Positions 32,928 through 41,979 of a stretch of 64,000 bases of DNA are shown here, piece after piece. The number at the start of each line of letters is the position of its first letter. Within the stretch, counting starts at the first letter, position 1. Location of the stretch: positions 1-64,000 of the forward strand of contig NZ_JAGHMH010000024.1 of assembly GCF_017741935.1 (NCBI RefSeq), in the 5' to 3' direction. The translations under genes and the position numbers were made by a program. This DNA comes from Rhizobium sp. 16-449-1b (lineage in GTDB: Bacteria > Pseudomonadota > Alphaproteobacteria > Rhizobiales > Rhizobiaceae). The notes beneath the pieces were generated by a model. That model saw only the letters and a list, made by a program, of their open reading frames with translations. It was not told the origin of the DNA and searched no databases.

Positions 32928-34109
32928 TCAGGCAGCAGCCTGGGAAAGCGTTGCCTTCTGGGTCGAAAACGCCCAGGAGAGCCACGGCATCAGCTTCTGC
33001 ATGTCTGCAGTTTCGATCGTGGCGCCGGCCCAGATGCGCAGGCCCGACGGCGCGTCGCGGTAATGCCCGATGTCGTAGGCGACACCTTCCTTGTCGAGCA
33101 GGCTGACGATGCCCTTGGCGAAGTTCGCCTGGCCGTCGGCGTCGAGCGCCAGAACGTCCTTGTCGGTGATCTTCAGGCAGACCGAGGTGTTGGAAGCCGT
33201 CTCGGCCTTGACTGCGAGGTTGGCGATCCAGTCATTGGCGGCGACGAAGTCGGCGATGACCTTGGCGTTGGCGTCGGCGCGAGCCATCAGGCCCTTCAGG
33301 CCGCCGACATCCTTCGACCACAGCAGCGCATCGATATAGTCCTCGACGCAGAGCATCGACGGCGTGTTGATGGTTTCTCCGGTGAAGATGCCCTCGATCA
33401 GCTTGCCGCCCGAGGTCATGCGGAAGATCTTCGGCAGCGGCCAGGCCGGTGCGTAGGTCGTCAGACGCTCGACGGCGCGCGGCGACAGGATGATGACGCC
33501 ATGAGCGCCCTCACCGCCGAGAACCTTCTGCCAGGAGAAGGTGACGACATCGAGCTTGGCGAAATCGAGGTTCTGCGCGAAGGCGGCAGAGGTCGCGTCG
33601 CAGATCGTCAGGCCCTTGCGGTCGGCGGGAATGAAATCGCCATTCGGAACGCGAACGCCCGAGGTGGTGCCGTTCCAGGTGAAGACGACGTCGCGGTCGA
33701 AATCGATGGTCGAGAGATCGGGCAGTTCGCCGTAACCGGCTTCGATCTTGCGAACGTCTTTCAGCTTCAGCTGCTTGACGACGTCGGTGACCCAACCGGC
33801 GCCAAAGCTTTCCCAGGCGACCATGTCGACGCCGCGCTCGCCGAGCAGCGACCAGAGCGCCATTTCGACGGCGCCGGTATCGGAAGCAGGCACGATGCCG
33901 ATGCGGTAATCCGCAGGCACTTCGAGAACTTCGCGTGTGAGATCAATGGCCTGCTTGAGCTTCGTCTTTCCGATCTTCGCACGGTGCGAACGGCCAAGCG
34001 GCGCGTCGGAAAGGGCTTCGAGCGACCAACCGGGGCGCTTCGAGCAAGGGCCAGAAGAAAAATGGGTGTTGTTCGGACGGACGTCCGGCTTCGCGGTGGC
34101 AGTGGCCAT
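32928..34109 (-). CDS. serC: Phosphoserine aminotransferase
   Basis: 393 residues from ATG 34109; upstream in-frame codons are part of the leader RNA. The alphaproteobacterial long-type SerC: FSSGPCSKRPGW near the N-terminus, DATSAAFAQNLDF and the PLP lysine in FSWQKVLGGEGAHG. Catalyses the second step of serine synthesis and also acts in pyridoxine synthesis in many bacteria. GGAAGGG ribosome site 8 bases upstream lies in the loop of a small hairpin that belongs to the serC RNA motif. Confidence 0.95.
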   Translation of the reverse strand: MATATAKPDVRPNNTHFSSGPCSKRPGWSLEALSDAPLGRSHRAKIGKTKLKQAIDLTREVLEVPADYRIGIVPASDTGAVEMALWSLLGERGVDMVAWESFGAGWVTDVVKQLKLKDVRKIEAGYGELPDLSTIDFDRDVVFTWNGTTSGVRVPNGDFIPADRKGLTICDATSAAFAQNLDFAKLDVVTFSWQKVLGGEGAHGVIILSPRAVERLTTYAPAWPLPKIFRMTSGGKLIEGIFTGETINTPSMLCVEDYIDALLWSKDVGGLKGLMARADANAKVIADFVAANDWIANLAVKAETASNTSVCLKITDKDVLALDADGQANFAKGIVSLLDKEGVAYDIGHYRDAPSGLRIWAGATIETADMQKLMPWLSWAFSTQKATLSQAAA

Positions 34110-34111
34110 GT

Positions 34112-34160
34112 GTATACCCTTCCAGGTAATTAGCCTCTCGTTGGGGAGAGGTGTCCCGCC
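34112..34160 (-). ncRNA. serC RNA motif (5' leader of serCA)
   Basis: On the minus strand two small hairpins immediately precede the start codon: CCTCTC/GAGAGG (34134-34139 with 34146-34151) and TACC/GGTA (34115-34118 with 34125-34128), the latter holding the GGAAGGG ribosome site. A conserved two-hairpin leader upstream of serC is a published alphaproteobacterial regulatory RNA motif; placement and shape fit. Its ligand or regulator is unknown to me. Confidence 0.7.
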
Positions 34161-34247
34161 GCCGTTGATACAGATGTGGCCAGATATCGTCAACTTACAA
34201 ATGTCGCGCCCTGAGGATTTTTTGACGCAGGAGCGACGCAGCGGGAA

Positions 34248-34280
34248 ACGAGAAAAGCCGCCCCAAGGGACGGCTTTCCG
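34248..34280 (-). terminator. Terminator of the Omp25/RopB-like gene
   Basis: AAAGCCG/CGGCTTT stem (34254-34260 with 34271-34277), followed by TCTCGTTT on the minus strand, 40 bases after the stop at 34317. Confidence 0.8.
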
Positions 34281-34316
34281 AGATGTGGAGACAATGTCTC
34301 GTTTGAATACAGGCGC

Positions 34317-35150
34317 TTACTTGTAGACCGGCTGCTGCAGCGGAATTTCCGGAGCAGGCTCGTAGGACGCCGTCTGGCAACCGCCGAACAGGTAGCGAGC
34401 GCCGACGCGTGCTTCGTGAACGTTGAAGCCCTTGTCGCGGCCCGGGCCGCCGTTTTCGTTGTAGCCGAACATGTCGCCGCCGTTGACGTGCAGGAAGCGG
34501 TAGCCGACGTCGGCCTTGACGTTGCAGGTGACGTCGATCGACGCACCAGCCATCAGGCCGTAGCTGAAGCGCCAGCCGCCCTTGCCGCCGTGGATGACCG
34601 TGTCATCGCAACCGAGGCCGCTGCCGCTGGAATCGCAGGACGTGTTGCTCAGGTCCTTCCACTTGACGTAGGTACCGCCGATGCCGGCGCCGACGTAAGG
34701 CGTGACGTAGCCGTAGGTGCCGAGATCGACATAGGCGTTTGCCATCAGCGACCATGCGGTCAGGGACGAGAGGTCAGTTGACGTACAGGCCGCCGACACA
34801 CCGCAGGAGCCGCTGGTCGAACCATGGAAGTCGGACTTGCCGAGATAATCGAGCGTCAGGTCTGTGCGGAAGTAGTTGTTGACCTGATAACCGACACCGC
34901 CGCCGATGGTCCAGGCGTCATCGAGATCGGAGCGGTCGAAATCGACTTCACTGGCATTGCTGCCCTGGAAGTATTTCGCGCCACGCAGGTCGTTGAAGCC
35001 GTAGCCGACATCGCCGCGCAGATACCAGCCGGTCGCCTCGGTCACGGTGACCTCGGGAGCGGCGATCGGTTCGGCGGGCATGAGGTCCGCGGCATAAGCA
35101 TTCGAGGTAATGAGCAATGCGGCGAAGACGCCAGACAAGCTTCTCTTCAT
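34317..35150 (-). CDS. Outer membrane beta-barrel protein, Omp25/RopB-like (larger form)
   Basis: 277 residues from ATG 35150. Signal peptide about 1-21 (ending NAYAAD), then a Pro/Glu linker and barrel strands: GWYLRGDVGYGFNDLRG, IGGGVGYQVNNYFRTDLTLD, ANAYVDLGTYGYVTPYVGAG, VKADVGYRFLHVNGG and ARVGARYLFGG. The Cys-containing loops (SCGVSAAC, TSCDSSG, GLGCDD) probably form disulfides on the outside. An extra 18-residue Pro-rich tail follows the last strand. A TTAA-N7-TTAA box lies 85 bases upstream of the start, suggesting cell-cycle control. Confidence 0.88.
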   Translation of the reverse strand: MKRSLSGVFAALLITSNAYAADLMPAEPIAAPEVTVTEATGWYLRGDVGYGFNDLRGAKYFQGSNASEVDFDRSDLDDAWTIGGGVGYQVNNYFRTDLTLDYLGKSDFHGSTSGSCGVSAACTSTDLSSLTAWSLMANAYVDLGTYGYVTPYVGAGIGGTYVKWKDLSNTSCDSSGSGLGCDDTVIHGGKGGWRFSYGLMAGASIDVTCNVKADVGYRFLHVNGGDMFGYNENGGPGRDKGFNVHEARVGARYLFGGCQTASYEPAPEIPLQQPVYK

Positions 35151-35234
35151 GGATCCCACTCCAAGGTTCGACGCCTGGCAGGATCGAGCTCCGCCAGTTG
35201 AATACGTTTCGGTAAGGATAATGAAGTGGAAACG

Positions 35235-35249
35235 TTAAGCGCTGCTTAA
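35235..35249. promoter_or_regulatory. Perfect TTAA-N7-TTAA (CtrA-like) box upstream of the Omp gene
   Basis: TTAAGCGCTGCTTAA within the perfect inverted repeat GTTAAGC-GCT-GCTTAAC (35234-35250). Exact match to the CtrA consensus and itself a 17-base palindrome like the one at 20304-20320. Located 85-99 bases before the Omp start at 35150. Confidence 0.55.
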
Positions 35250-35526
35250 CTGTAATTGTCAAACATCGCCTTTTACTCAGAGGTACTGGCAAACCGCTGA
35301 TTTGGTTCTGATTTTATTGCAGGAACACGCATCGGGCGGGTGCGGTCAAAGCTTGCGGATATCACCGTCCGCGCGTCGCTGCCACGCTAATAAAAAGCGC
35401 CCGACTTAACAAAGTTAATAGCGGTTCTGGCCGTAAGCGCGTAGGGTGCATCGTCGGTCAGGACTTTAAAGGCAATGACCGCTTGGGAGTTACTAAGCGC
35501 TTCCGCCCCTTTATGGAGGTGCGCCC

Positions 35527-35730
35527 ATGTCCAAGCTCAATAGAGCTATTTCGTTCGAAGAAGATCTATCGCCCGTTTTCGAGGCCCTGTCGCTTTGGTG
35601 CAGGGAACAGAAATTCGGGCCCGACAGCCTTCAGGGCTGTGCAGCCGCATCGAGGCTGCTCGACTTCTTCGAAGACGGTGCCATCACGACACCAGCGCTT
35701 CTCGACCTCATGCGTCGAGAGGTGATCTGA
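35527..35730 (+). CDS. Small conserved-looking protein of unknown function (67 residues)
   Basis: 67 residues, soluble, with GGAGG Shine-Dalgarno 7-8 bases before the ATG. Helical composition: FEEDLSPVFEALSLWCREQK, a Gly-Pro turn, then SRLLDFFEDGAITTPALLDLM. Two cysteines, no metal pattern. A perfect terminator hairpin follows 24 bases after the stop, so it is monocistronic. Function not recognised. Confidence 0.65.
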   Translation: MSKLNRAISFEEDLSPVFEALSLWCREQKFGPDSLQGCAAASRLLDFFEDGAITTPALLDLMRREVI

Positions 35731-35753
35731 CAAAATCGCGATGTACAAATGAG

Positions 35754-35779
35754 AATGCCCAGCCAAAGGCTGGGCATTG
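35754..35779. terminator. Bidirectional terminator between the 67-residue gene and glmM
   Basis: AATGCCCAGCC-AAA-GGCTGGGCATT, an 11-bp perfect stem with a 3-base loop, in the gap between two convergent genes. No long T-run on either side. Confidence 0.7.
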
Positions 35780-35807
35780 GAAGCTTGTGGACGGTGCCTG
35801 ACCAATG

Positions 35808-37160
35808 TCAGGCGGCCGTGCGCACGCTCGAGATCGTGCCGATCAGGTCGTTGACGATGCGCTCGATCTGGCTGCGATCGTCGCCCTCAGCCATCACGCG
35901 GATCAAGGGCTCGGTGCCGGACGGGCGGATGACCAGACGGCCGCTCTTGGCAAGCTCGGCTTCGGCATCGGCGATCGCCTGCTGCACATGCAGGTCTTCC
36001 AGCGGCTTGCCGCCGGAATAGCGCACGTTGCGCAGGAGCTGCGGCACAGGCTCGAAGCGACGGCAGATTTCGCTGACCGTCTTGCCGGTGCGCTTGACCG
36101 CGACCAGGATCTGCAGCGCGGCCACGAGGCCATCACCGGTCGTGCCGTAATCCGACAGCACGATATGGCCGGACTGCTCGCCGCCGACATTGTAATTGTT
36201 GTTGCGCATGTGCTCGACCACATAGCGGTCGCCGACAGCGGTGCGCACGAGACCGAGACCCTTGCCCTGCAGGAAACGCTCCAGCCCGAGGTTGGACATG
36301 ACGGTGGCGACGATGCCATCGCCGCGCAGCTGCTGGCTTTCCGCGTAGCTTTCGGCGATGACGGCCATCAGCTGGTCGCCATCGACGATCGCGCCGTTCT
36401 CATCGACGATGATCACACGGTCGGCGTCGCCGTCGAGCGCGATACCGATATCGGCGCGCACTTCGTCGACCTTCTTCTGCAAGGCCACCGGGCTGGTGGA
36501 GCCGCAGTTGAGATTGATGTTAGTACCATTCGGCTCGTTGCCGATGACGACGACGTCGGCGCCCAGTTCCCAGAGCACGGCCGGTGCCACCTTGTAGGCG
36601 GCGCCGTTGGCGCAATCGATGGCGATCCTGAGACCCTGCAGCGTCACATCGCGCGGCAGCGTGCGCTTGGCATGCTCGATATAGCGGTCATGAACACCAT
36701 CGACGCGCTTGGCGCGGCCGATATCGTCGGACTTGGCGAGCTGCGCGCTCATGTCCTTCTCGAGCAGATCCTCGATCTGCATTTCCAGATCATCCGACAG
36801 CTTATAGCCATCGGGACCGAAGAGCTTGATGCCGTTGTCTTCGTAAGGATTGTGCGAGGCGGAGATCATCACGCCGATATCTGCGCGCAGCGAGCGTGTC
36901 AGCATGGCGACGGCAGGCGTCGGGATCGGGCCGAGAACGAAGGCGTCGAGGCCGGCGGCGGTGAAGCCCGCGACCATGGCGTTTTCGAGCATGTAGCCGG
37001 AAAGCCGGGTGTCCTTGCCGATAACGACCCGGTGGCGGTGGTTGCCGCGCCGGAAGATGGTGCCTGCCGCGATACCGACCCGCATCGCGAGATCCGGCGT
37101 CATCGGAAACACATTGGACTGACCGCGAATACCATCAGTGCCGAAATAGCGTCTTTTCAT
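35808..37160 (-). CDS. glmM: Phosphoglucosamine mutase
   Basis: 450 residues from ATG 37160 (MKRRYFGTDGIRG). The active-site phosphoserine is in MISASHNPYEDNGIK (about 102), the metal loop DGDADR is near 245 (ALDGDADRVI), and the phosphate-binding loop is RPSGTEPLIRVMAEG. Converts glucosamine-6-phosphate to glucosamine-1-phosphate for peptidoglycan and lipid A. A strong terminator separates it from ftsH, so it has its own promoter. Confidence 0.97.
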   Translation of the reverse strand: MKRRYFGTDGIRGQSNVFPMTPDLAMRVGIAAGTIFRRGNHRHRVVIGKDTRLSGYMLENAMVAGFTAAGLDAFVLGPIPTPAVAMLTRSLRADIGVMISASHNPYEDNGIKLFGPDGYKLSDDLEMQIEDLLEKDMSAQLAKSDDIGRAKRVDGVHDRYIEHAKRTLPRDVTLQGLRIAIDCANGAAYKVAPAVLWELGADVVVIGNEPNGTNINLNCGSTSPVALQKKVDEVRADIGIALDGDADRVIIVDENGAIVDGDQLMAVIAESYAESQQLRGDGIVATVMSNLGLERFLQGKGLGLVRTAVGDRYVVEHMRNNNYNVGGEQSGHIVLSDYGTTGDGLVAALQILVAVKRTGKTVSEICRRFEPVPQLLRNVRYSGGKPLEDLHVQQAIADAEAELAKSGRLVIRPSGTEPLIRVMAEGDDRSQIERIVNDLIGTISSVRTAA

Positions 37161-37342
37161 ATGCACCCCTGTGCCTTGAGCGCGCGTTACGCTGCGCATC
37201 GTCGTGTCTGCAAATTGCACGCCTGCGCGTGTTCCCTCGCCAGAGAGGCCTTCATTGAGGCCACCTTATGTCAGCGGAATGCCACAAAACGCAGCAACCA
37301 TCACGTCAATTAACGAGAAAATCGATTATATCCCGTTACCAA

Positions 37343-37382
37343 CGAAAAAGGCCGGACACCATCTCGGGTGTCCGGCCTTCTC
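37343..37382 (-). terminator. Terminator of ftsH
   Basis: Perfect 13-bp stem (37348-37360 with 37367-37379), 6-base loop; on the minus strand followed by TTTTTCG. Lies 21 bases after the ftsH stop. Confidence 0.9.
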
Positions 37383-37399
37383 ATGATTTCCAAAGAAAA

Positions 37400-39328
37400 T
37401 CAGTGTGGTTGCGGCTCCATGCCGCCTTCGGCCTCGTCGCCCTTGGCCGGACGCGTGCCGGTCTTCGGCACAGCCGAGCCACGGCTCGGAGGCGTATCGT
37501 CACCGAGATCACGCGACGGCTTTTCACCGCGAATCAACGCCTTGATCTCTTCGCCGGTCAGCGTCTCGTATTCGAGCAGGCCTTCGGCGATGGCCACGAA
37601 CGCGTCATGGTCGTCGGTCAGAATGCGGCGCGCTTCGGCGTAGGCTTCATCGATCAGCTTGCGAACTTCCGAATCGATGGTCATTGCCGTCGCTTCGGAC
37701 ACGTTCTTCGACTGCGAAACCGAGTGACCGAGGAAGACTTCCTGCTGGTTTTCACCATAGGAAACCTGGCCGAGCTTGTCGGAGAAGCCCCACTGGGTGA
37801 CCATCGCACGGGCAAGCTTGGTGGCCTGCTCGATGTCGGACGATGCGCCCGATGTGATGTTCTCCTTGCCGAAGGTCAGTTCTTCCGCAACGCGGCCGCC
37901 CATCATGATGACGAGGCGCGACACCATCCACTTGTAGCTCATCGAGTAGCGGTCGCCCTCGGGAAGCTGCATGACCATGCCGAGTGCACGGCCGCGCGGA
38001 ATGATCGTCGCCTTGTGCAGCGGATCGGCCACCGGAACCTTGAGCGCCGTGATGGCGTGGCCGGCTTCGTGGTAGGCGGTCAGCTTCTTTTCGGCTTCGG
38101 TCATGGCGGACGAGCGACGCTCGGCGCCCATCATGATCTTGTCCTTGGCGTCTTCGAATTCCTGCATGGTGACGACGCGCTTGTTGCGACGCGCGGCCAT
38201 CAGCGCAGCTTCGTTGACGAGGTTCATCAGGTCGGCACCGGAGAAGCCGGGCGTACCGCGAGCCAGAACCTTGAGATCGACATTCGGCGCCAGCGGCACG
38301 TTGCGGGCGTGAACCTTCAGGATGCGCTCGCGACCGACGATATCGGGGTTCGGAACCACGACCTGGCGGTCGAAACGGCCCGGACGCAGCAGCGCCGGAT
38401 CGAGAACGTCGGGACGGTTGGTCGCCGCGATCAGAATGATGCCTTCGTTTGCTTCGAAGCCGTCCATCTCGACCAGCAGCTGGTTCAGCGTCTGCTCGCG
38501 TTCGTCGTTACCGCCGCCGAGACCGGCGCCACGATGGCGACCGACGGCGTCGATTTCGTCGATGAAGATGATGCACGGCGCGTTCTTCTTGGCCTGCTCG
38601 AACATGTCGCGGACGCGGCTTGCGCCGACACCGACGAACATTTCGACGAAGTCGGAACCCGAGATCGTGAAGAACGGAACATTGGCTTCGCCTGCGACGG
38701 AGCGTGCGAGCAGCGTCTTACCGGTACCGGGAGGGCCGACCAGCAGCACGCCGCGCGGAATCTTGCCACCGAGACGCTGGAACTTCTGCGGATCACGCAG
38801 GAATTCTACGATTTCCTCGAGGTCCTGCTTGGCTTCGTCAACGCCGGCAACGTCATCAAACGTGACGCGGCCATGCGCTTCGGTGAGCAGCTTTGCCTTC
38901 GACTTGCCGAAGCCCATCGCGCCGCGCGACCCACCTTGCATCTGCCGCATGAAGAACAGCCAGACGCCAAGGATGAGAAGCATTGGCAGCAAGGTGCCGA
39001 GATAGCTCAGGAAACCGGAAGAACCGTCGGTTTCGGGACGTGCCGAAACGAGAACATTCTTCGTCTGCAGGCGATCGAGCAGATTGTCGTCGACCACAGG
39101 CGTATAGGTTTGGAAGGTGGTGCCATTTTCAACATAGCTGCCGGAGACGCGGTTACCCGTGACGACGACTTCCTTGACGCGGCCCGCATCCACTTCACGC
39201 AGGAACTGCGAATAAGGGATATCGCGGGAGCTGGTCTGCGCCGGCGACGTCTGGAACATACTGAAGAGGGCAATCAGCAAAAGCGCTATGATTGCCCACA
39301 AGGCGAAATTACGTAAGTTAGGGTTCAT
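37400..39328 (-). CDS. ftsH: ATP-dependent zinc metalloprotease FtsH
   Basis: 642 residues from ATG 39328. Two N-terminal membrane segments (about 7-25 and 102-122) flank a periplasmic domain. The AAA module has Walker A GPPGTGKTLL, pore motif FVEMFVGVGA, Walker B IIFIDEIDAVG and SRH RFDRQV. The zinc site is HEAGH in TAYHEAGHAIT. It degrades misassembled membrane proteins and regulators in the inner membrane. In line with tilS and the Tol-Pal genes, as in many rhizobia. Confidence 0.97.
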   Translation of the reverse strand: MNPNLRNFALWAIIALLLIALFSMFQTSPAQTSSRDIPYSQFLREVDAGRVKEVVVTGNRVSGSYVENGTTFQTYTPVVDDNLLDRLQTKNVLVSARPETDGSSGFLSYLGTLLPMLLILGVWLFFMRQMQGGSRGAMGFGKSKAKLLTEAHGRVTFDDVAGVDEAKQDLEEIVEFLRDPQKFQRLGGKIPRGVLLVGPPGTGKTLLARSVAGEANVPFFTISGSDFVEMFVGVGASRVRDMFEQAKKNAPCIIFIDEIDAVGRHRGAGLGGGNDEREQTLNQLLVEMDGFEANEGIILIAATNRPDVLDPALLRPGRFDRQVVVPNPDIVGRERILKVHARNVPLAPNVDLKVLARGTPGFSGADLMNLVNEAALMAARRNKRVVTMQEFEDAKDKIMMGAERRSSAMTEAEKKLTAYHEAGHAITALKVPVADPLHKATIIPRGRALGMVMQLPEGDRYSMSYKWMVSRLVIMMGGRVAEELTFGKENITSGASSDIEQATKLARAMVTQWGFSDKLGQVSYGENQQEVFLGHSVSQSKNVSEATAMTIDSEVRKLIDEAYAEARRILTDDHDAFVAIAEGLLEYETLTGEEIKALIRGEKPSRDLGDDTPPSRGSAVPKTGTRPAKGDEAEGGMEPQPH

Positions 39329-39426
39329 CGAACTCCCCAGCACTGGAACGACCGCCTCATGGCGACCGCTTTATTTGGCTTCTAACATAGGATTGCGTCA
39401 GGCGGTTGCCAAGGCAAACCCATCAG

Positions 39427-40752
39427 TTAGATGGTTTTTCCGTCAATAAGACCTAAAGGCGGTTTTGGATAGGGGCGTGTTCCAAAGGCTGCCGCGAGGC
39501 TGGCCGCGAACTTGACGTCCAATCGTGTCAAAAAACGGTCGAAGGGCGCGAAATACGGCACGACGTCGATGTCCTCGGCGAGATCAGGCGACGGGTCGGC
39601 GGCGAGGATGCGCGGTTGCGCCGCACGGGCTCTGGCGAGCGTGCTTTTGGGGAGGTTTTCGGGCGCGGGCATGGCATCTCCAGCCCCCGCAGCCACCACC
39701 GTTACCTCAACGCCGGAACCATTCGCCACCAGATACCGCCCATCCCAAACGCCGCACTCTCCGGGGCCAATCGCAAGCGGCACCAGCCCCCGCGTCTCCC
39801 GCGCCAGATACAATCCATCGAGCCTGAGATCGAACACCACCCGCCCCGCCGTCATCCGGCCCGGTCGGCCTGCGGCGAGAAAGTCTAGCACCGCGCCAAT
39901 CTGCTCCGCCCCAAGCGCAAACGCCTGCCCGCCGATAACAGCCGCAAGCCGCGCAAGGCCATGCCCAAGCACCGCCCGATCGACAGAAAGCCCAGCAACC
40001 CCAACCCGCACCAGCATTCCCTCATGCACATCGACATGCGCATCGACCCACCCGGCCGCAGCCTCGTCGAGCACCATCCGCGCAGCCGTCATCGCTTCGA
40101 TCTCGCCGACCGAGACCCCCTCGCCCGCCAGCGCCTGGCGCGTCCGCACCCGCTCGTATTTCACGTCCTCGTTGCTCGGGTCATCGCTCCACCCGATACC
40201 GCGCAGCCCAAGCATCGCGCGAATATCCGCCCTTAGCGAAGCCAGCAGAGGTCGCGCGATCCAGATGCGGCGGTCAAACAGCACCAGATCGGCGATCCCG
40301 GTCGTGGTGGCGGCCGAGCGTTGGCCGCGCATGGCAAACGTCTCGCGCTGATCGTCGAGCGTGTGGCCGGTCACAATAATGTCAGCGCCGAGTTCGAGCG
40401 CCGCTTCGGCGAGCAGCCCGTAGCGGGCGTCGCGCGCCGCCGCCATGATGCCGGCCTTCGGCTTGGCGCCCTGCCAGACCTTGGTGACGTGGGAAATATC
40501 GAGCGATCGGCAAAGAGCAGCGACATCGCGCGCTTCATCGGCCGATTGCGGACGCAGCGCGTGGTCGACGGTCGCGGCGCAGACGGAAATTTGGGGATTG
40601 GGCTCGGCCTTCAGCGCATCATGGAGCGCAATCAGCAGGCCGGTGGAATCGCTGCCGCCCGAAATCGCGACGAGAATGCGCGAGGGCTGGTCAAGCGAGG
40701 AGAGAAAGCGGCGCGTTGCCGTCTCTGGAGATAGGATGCCGTCCGGGCGCAA
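39427..40752 (-). CDS. tilS: tRNA(Ile)-lysidine synthase
   Basis: 441 residues. PP-loop ISGGSDSTGLLIAL (about 30-43) and the helix-turn segment with VDHALRPQSADEA, then VTGHTLDDQRET and the DPSN motif (SDDPSNEDVKYERVR) define TilS. It converts C34 of tRNA-Ile2(CAU) to lysidine so that it reads AUA; a CAU tRNA gene at 22636 is in this window, though its identity looks like Met. The start is a TTG at 40752, 12 bases after the cpoB stop; no better in-frame ATG lies near. Confidence 0.93.
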   Translation of the reverse strand: MRPDGILSPETATRRFLSSLDQPSRILVAISGGSDSTGLLIALHDALKAEPNPQISVCAATVDHALRPQSADEARDVAALCRSLDISHVTKVWQGAKPKAGIMAAARDARYGLLAEAALELGADIIVTGHTLDDQRETFAMRGQRSAATTTGIADLVLFDRRIWIARPLLASLRADIRAMLGLRGIGWSDDPSNEDVKYERVRTRQALAGEGVSVGEIEAMTAARMVLDEAAAGWVDAHVDVHEGMLVRVGVAGLSVDRAVLGHGLARLAAVIGGQAFALGAEQIGAVLDFLAAGRPGRMTAGRVVFDLRLDGLYLARETRGLVPLAIGPGECGVWDGRYLVANGSGVEVTVVAAGAGDAMPAPENLPKSTLARARAAQPRILAADPSPDLAEDIDVVPYFAPFDRFLTRLDVKFAASLAAAFGTRPYPKPPLGLIDGKTI

Positions 40753-40764
40753 GACCGGAAAGCC

Positions 40765-41799
40765 TTAGCAGGAAAGACGCTTCTGCTCACTCGCGACCTT
40801 GGATATGACGGCGCGGGAAGCCTTGGGATAACGCTTCGGCACTTCGCGCAGCGTTGCGCAGGCGGTTTCCGTGTTGTCGAGTGCGGCGAGCGACATGCCG
40901 AGCTTGAGCAGCATTTCCGGCGCCTTTTCCGACGTGCCGTACTTCTGGTGCGCGTTCAGGAAGGTCTTGGCCGATTCGTTGAACTTGCCCTGCGAATAGA
41001 GCGCTTCGCCAAGCCAGAAATTGGCGTCCGCCGCGCGCGCGCTGTTCGGATACTGGCCGATATAGGCGTTGAATTCCTTTTCGGCGCTCGAGTAGTCGCC
41101 CGAAAGCACATGGCCGTAAGCGGCCTTGTACTGATCGGCCTCGCTGCCGAGCGAAGCCGTCTGCGAGCCGGCGGCGCCGACCGGCGGCAGCGGGCTGGAG
41201 CCAACTTCGGCGCCCGGATTGACCGAGCCACCAATCGGATTGCCGTTCTGGTCGAACTGCATGGAGCCGAGCTGCTGCGGCGGCTGGCCGAGACCGGTGT
41301 TCTCAGGGACGTCGGTCGAGGGCGACGTTTCAGGTGCCCTCGAGGTCTGGATGGCGCGGGCGACATCGTCGCCACCGCCCTGTCCCTGACCCATCTGCTG
41401 ACCTTGGGCCGTCTGGTTGGAAGCCGGGATATCGGCTTCGCTCTTCTTCATCGGCTTGGATGCACCGCCGGCGCTGCCGCCACCGCCGCCGCTCTTTTCC
41501 AGTTCCTGGAAGCGGAATTCATTGTCTTCCTGTGCCTTGCGGATGGTTTCCTGCATCTGCAGCAGCTGGAAGCTCATTTCCTCAATGCGGCCGTTCAGCT
41601 GGCGAAGCTGATCTTCGAGCTGCTGGATGCGCACTTCCGCGCCGCCGGCCTGCACGTTGACGACGGGCGCCTGCGTCGGTGCCTGGCTGGCCGTCTTGTT
41701 TCCGAAATGCAATCCGAATAGCGACGACGCGTTCGCCGATTGGCCAACCCCGGCCACCGTTGCGAGGCAGAGCATGCCCGCCACGACAAATTTCTTCAT
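40765..41799 (-). CDS. cpoB: Cell division coordinator CpoB (YbgF)
   Basis: 344 residues from ATG 41799. Signal peptide about 1-24; N-terminal coiled coil (about 52-100, EVRIQQLEDQLRQLNGRIEE); a long Gly/Gln/Pro-rich linker; C-terminal TPR repeats (from about 215: YKAAYGHVLSGDYSSAEKEF, FWLGEALYSQGKFNESAKTF). In other bacteria CpoB links the Tol machine to septal peptidoglycan synthesis. It follows pal but a terminator lies between (41909-41936), so it has some separate expression. The linker is longer than in E. coli. Confidence 0.93.
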   Translation of the reverse strand: MKKFVVAGMLCLATVAGVGQSANASSLFGLHFGNKTASQAPTQAPVVNVQAGGAEVRIQQLEDQLRQLNGRIEEMSFQLLQMQETIRKAQEDNEFRFQELEKSGGGGGSAGGASKPMKKSEADIPASNQTAQGQQMGQGQGGGDDVARAIQTSRAPETSPSTDVPENTGLGQPPQQLGSMQFDQNGNPIGGSVNPGAEVGSSPLPPVGAAGSQTASLGSEADQYKAAYGHVLSGDYSSAEKEFNAYIGQYPNSARAADANFWLGEALYSQGKFNESAKTFLNAHQKYGTSEKAPEMLLKLGMSLAALDNTETACATLREVPKRYPKASRAVISKVASEQKRLSC

Positions 41800-41904
41800 T
41801 TGGTTCGTCCTGTCCCAGTGATTCTTCGCGCCTCGATGGCACGAACAGGAGATTTTTCCAATTGCTTTCAAAAAGCAACGGAGTTCGGCCAAAGTGTGTT
41901 CAAA

Positions 41905-41937
41905 AAGAAAAGGCGGCCCGCGATGGAGCCGCCTTTC
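41905..41937 (-). terminator. Terminator of pal (end of tolQRAB-pal)
   Basis: AAAGGCGGC/GCCGCCTTT stem (41909-41917 with 41928-41936), on the minus strand followed by TCTTTTTG, 44 bases after the pal stop. Confidence 0.88.
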
Positions 41938-41979
41938 CAATTTGTAATAAAACCCGGCATTTTATCGCCGGATCGGCAA

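Noticed and set aside
35405..35418. CtrA box upstream of the 67-residue gene
   Set aside because: TTAA and TTAA are five bases apart, not seven.
37268..39316. 682-codon frame antisense to ftsH
   Set aside because: FtsH on the minus strand carries all catalytic motifs; the antisense product has none.
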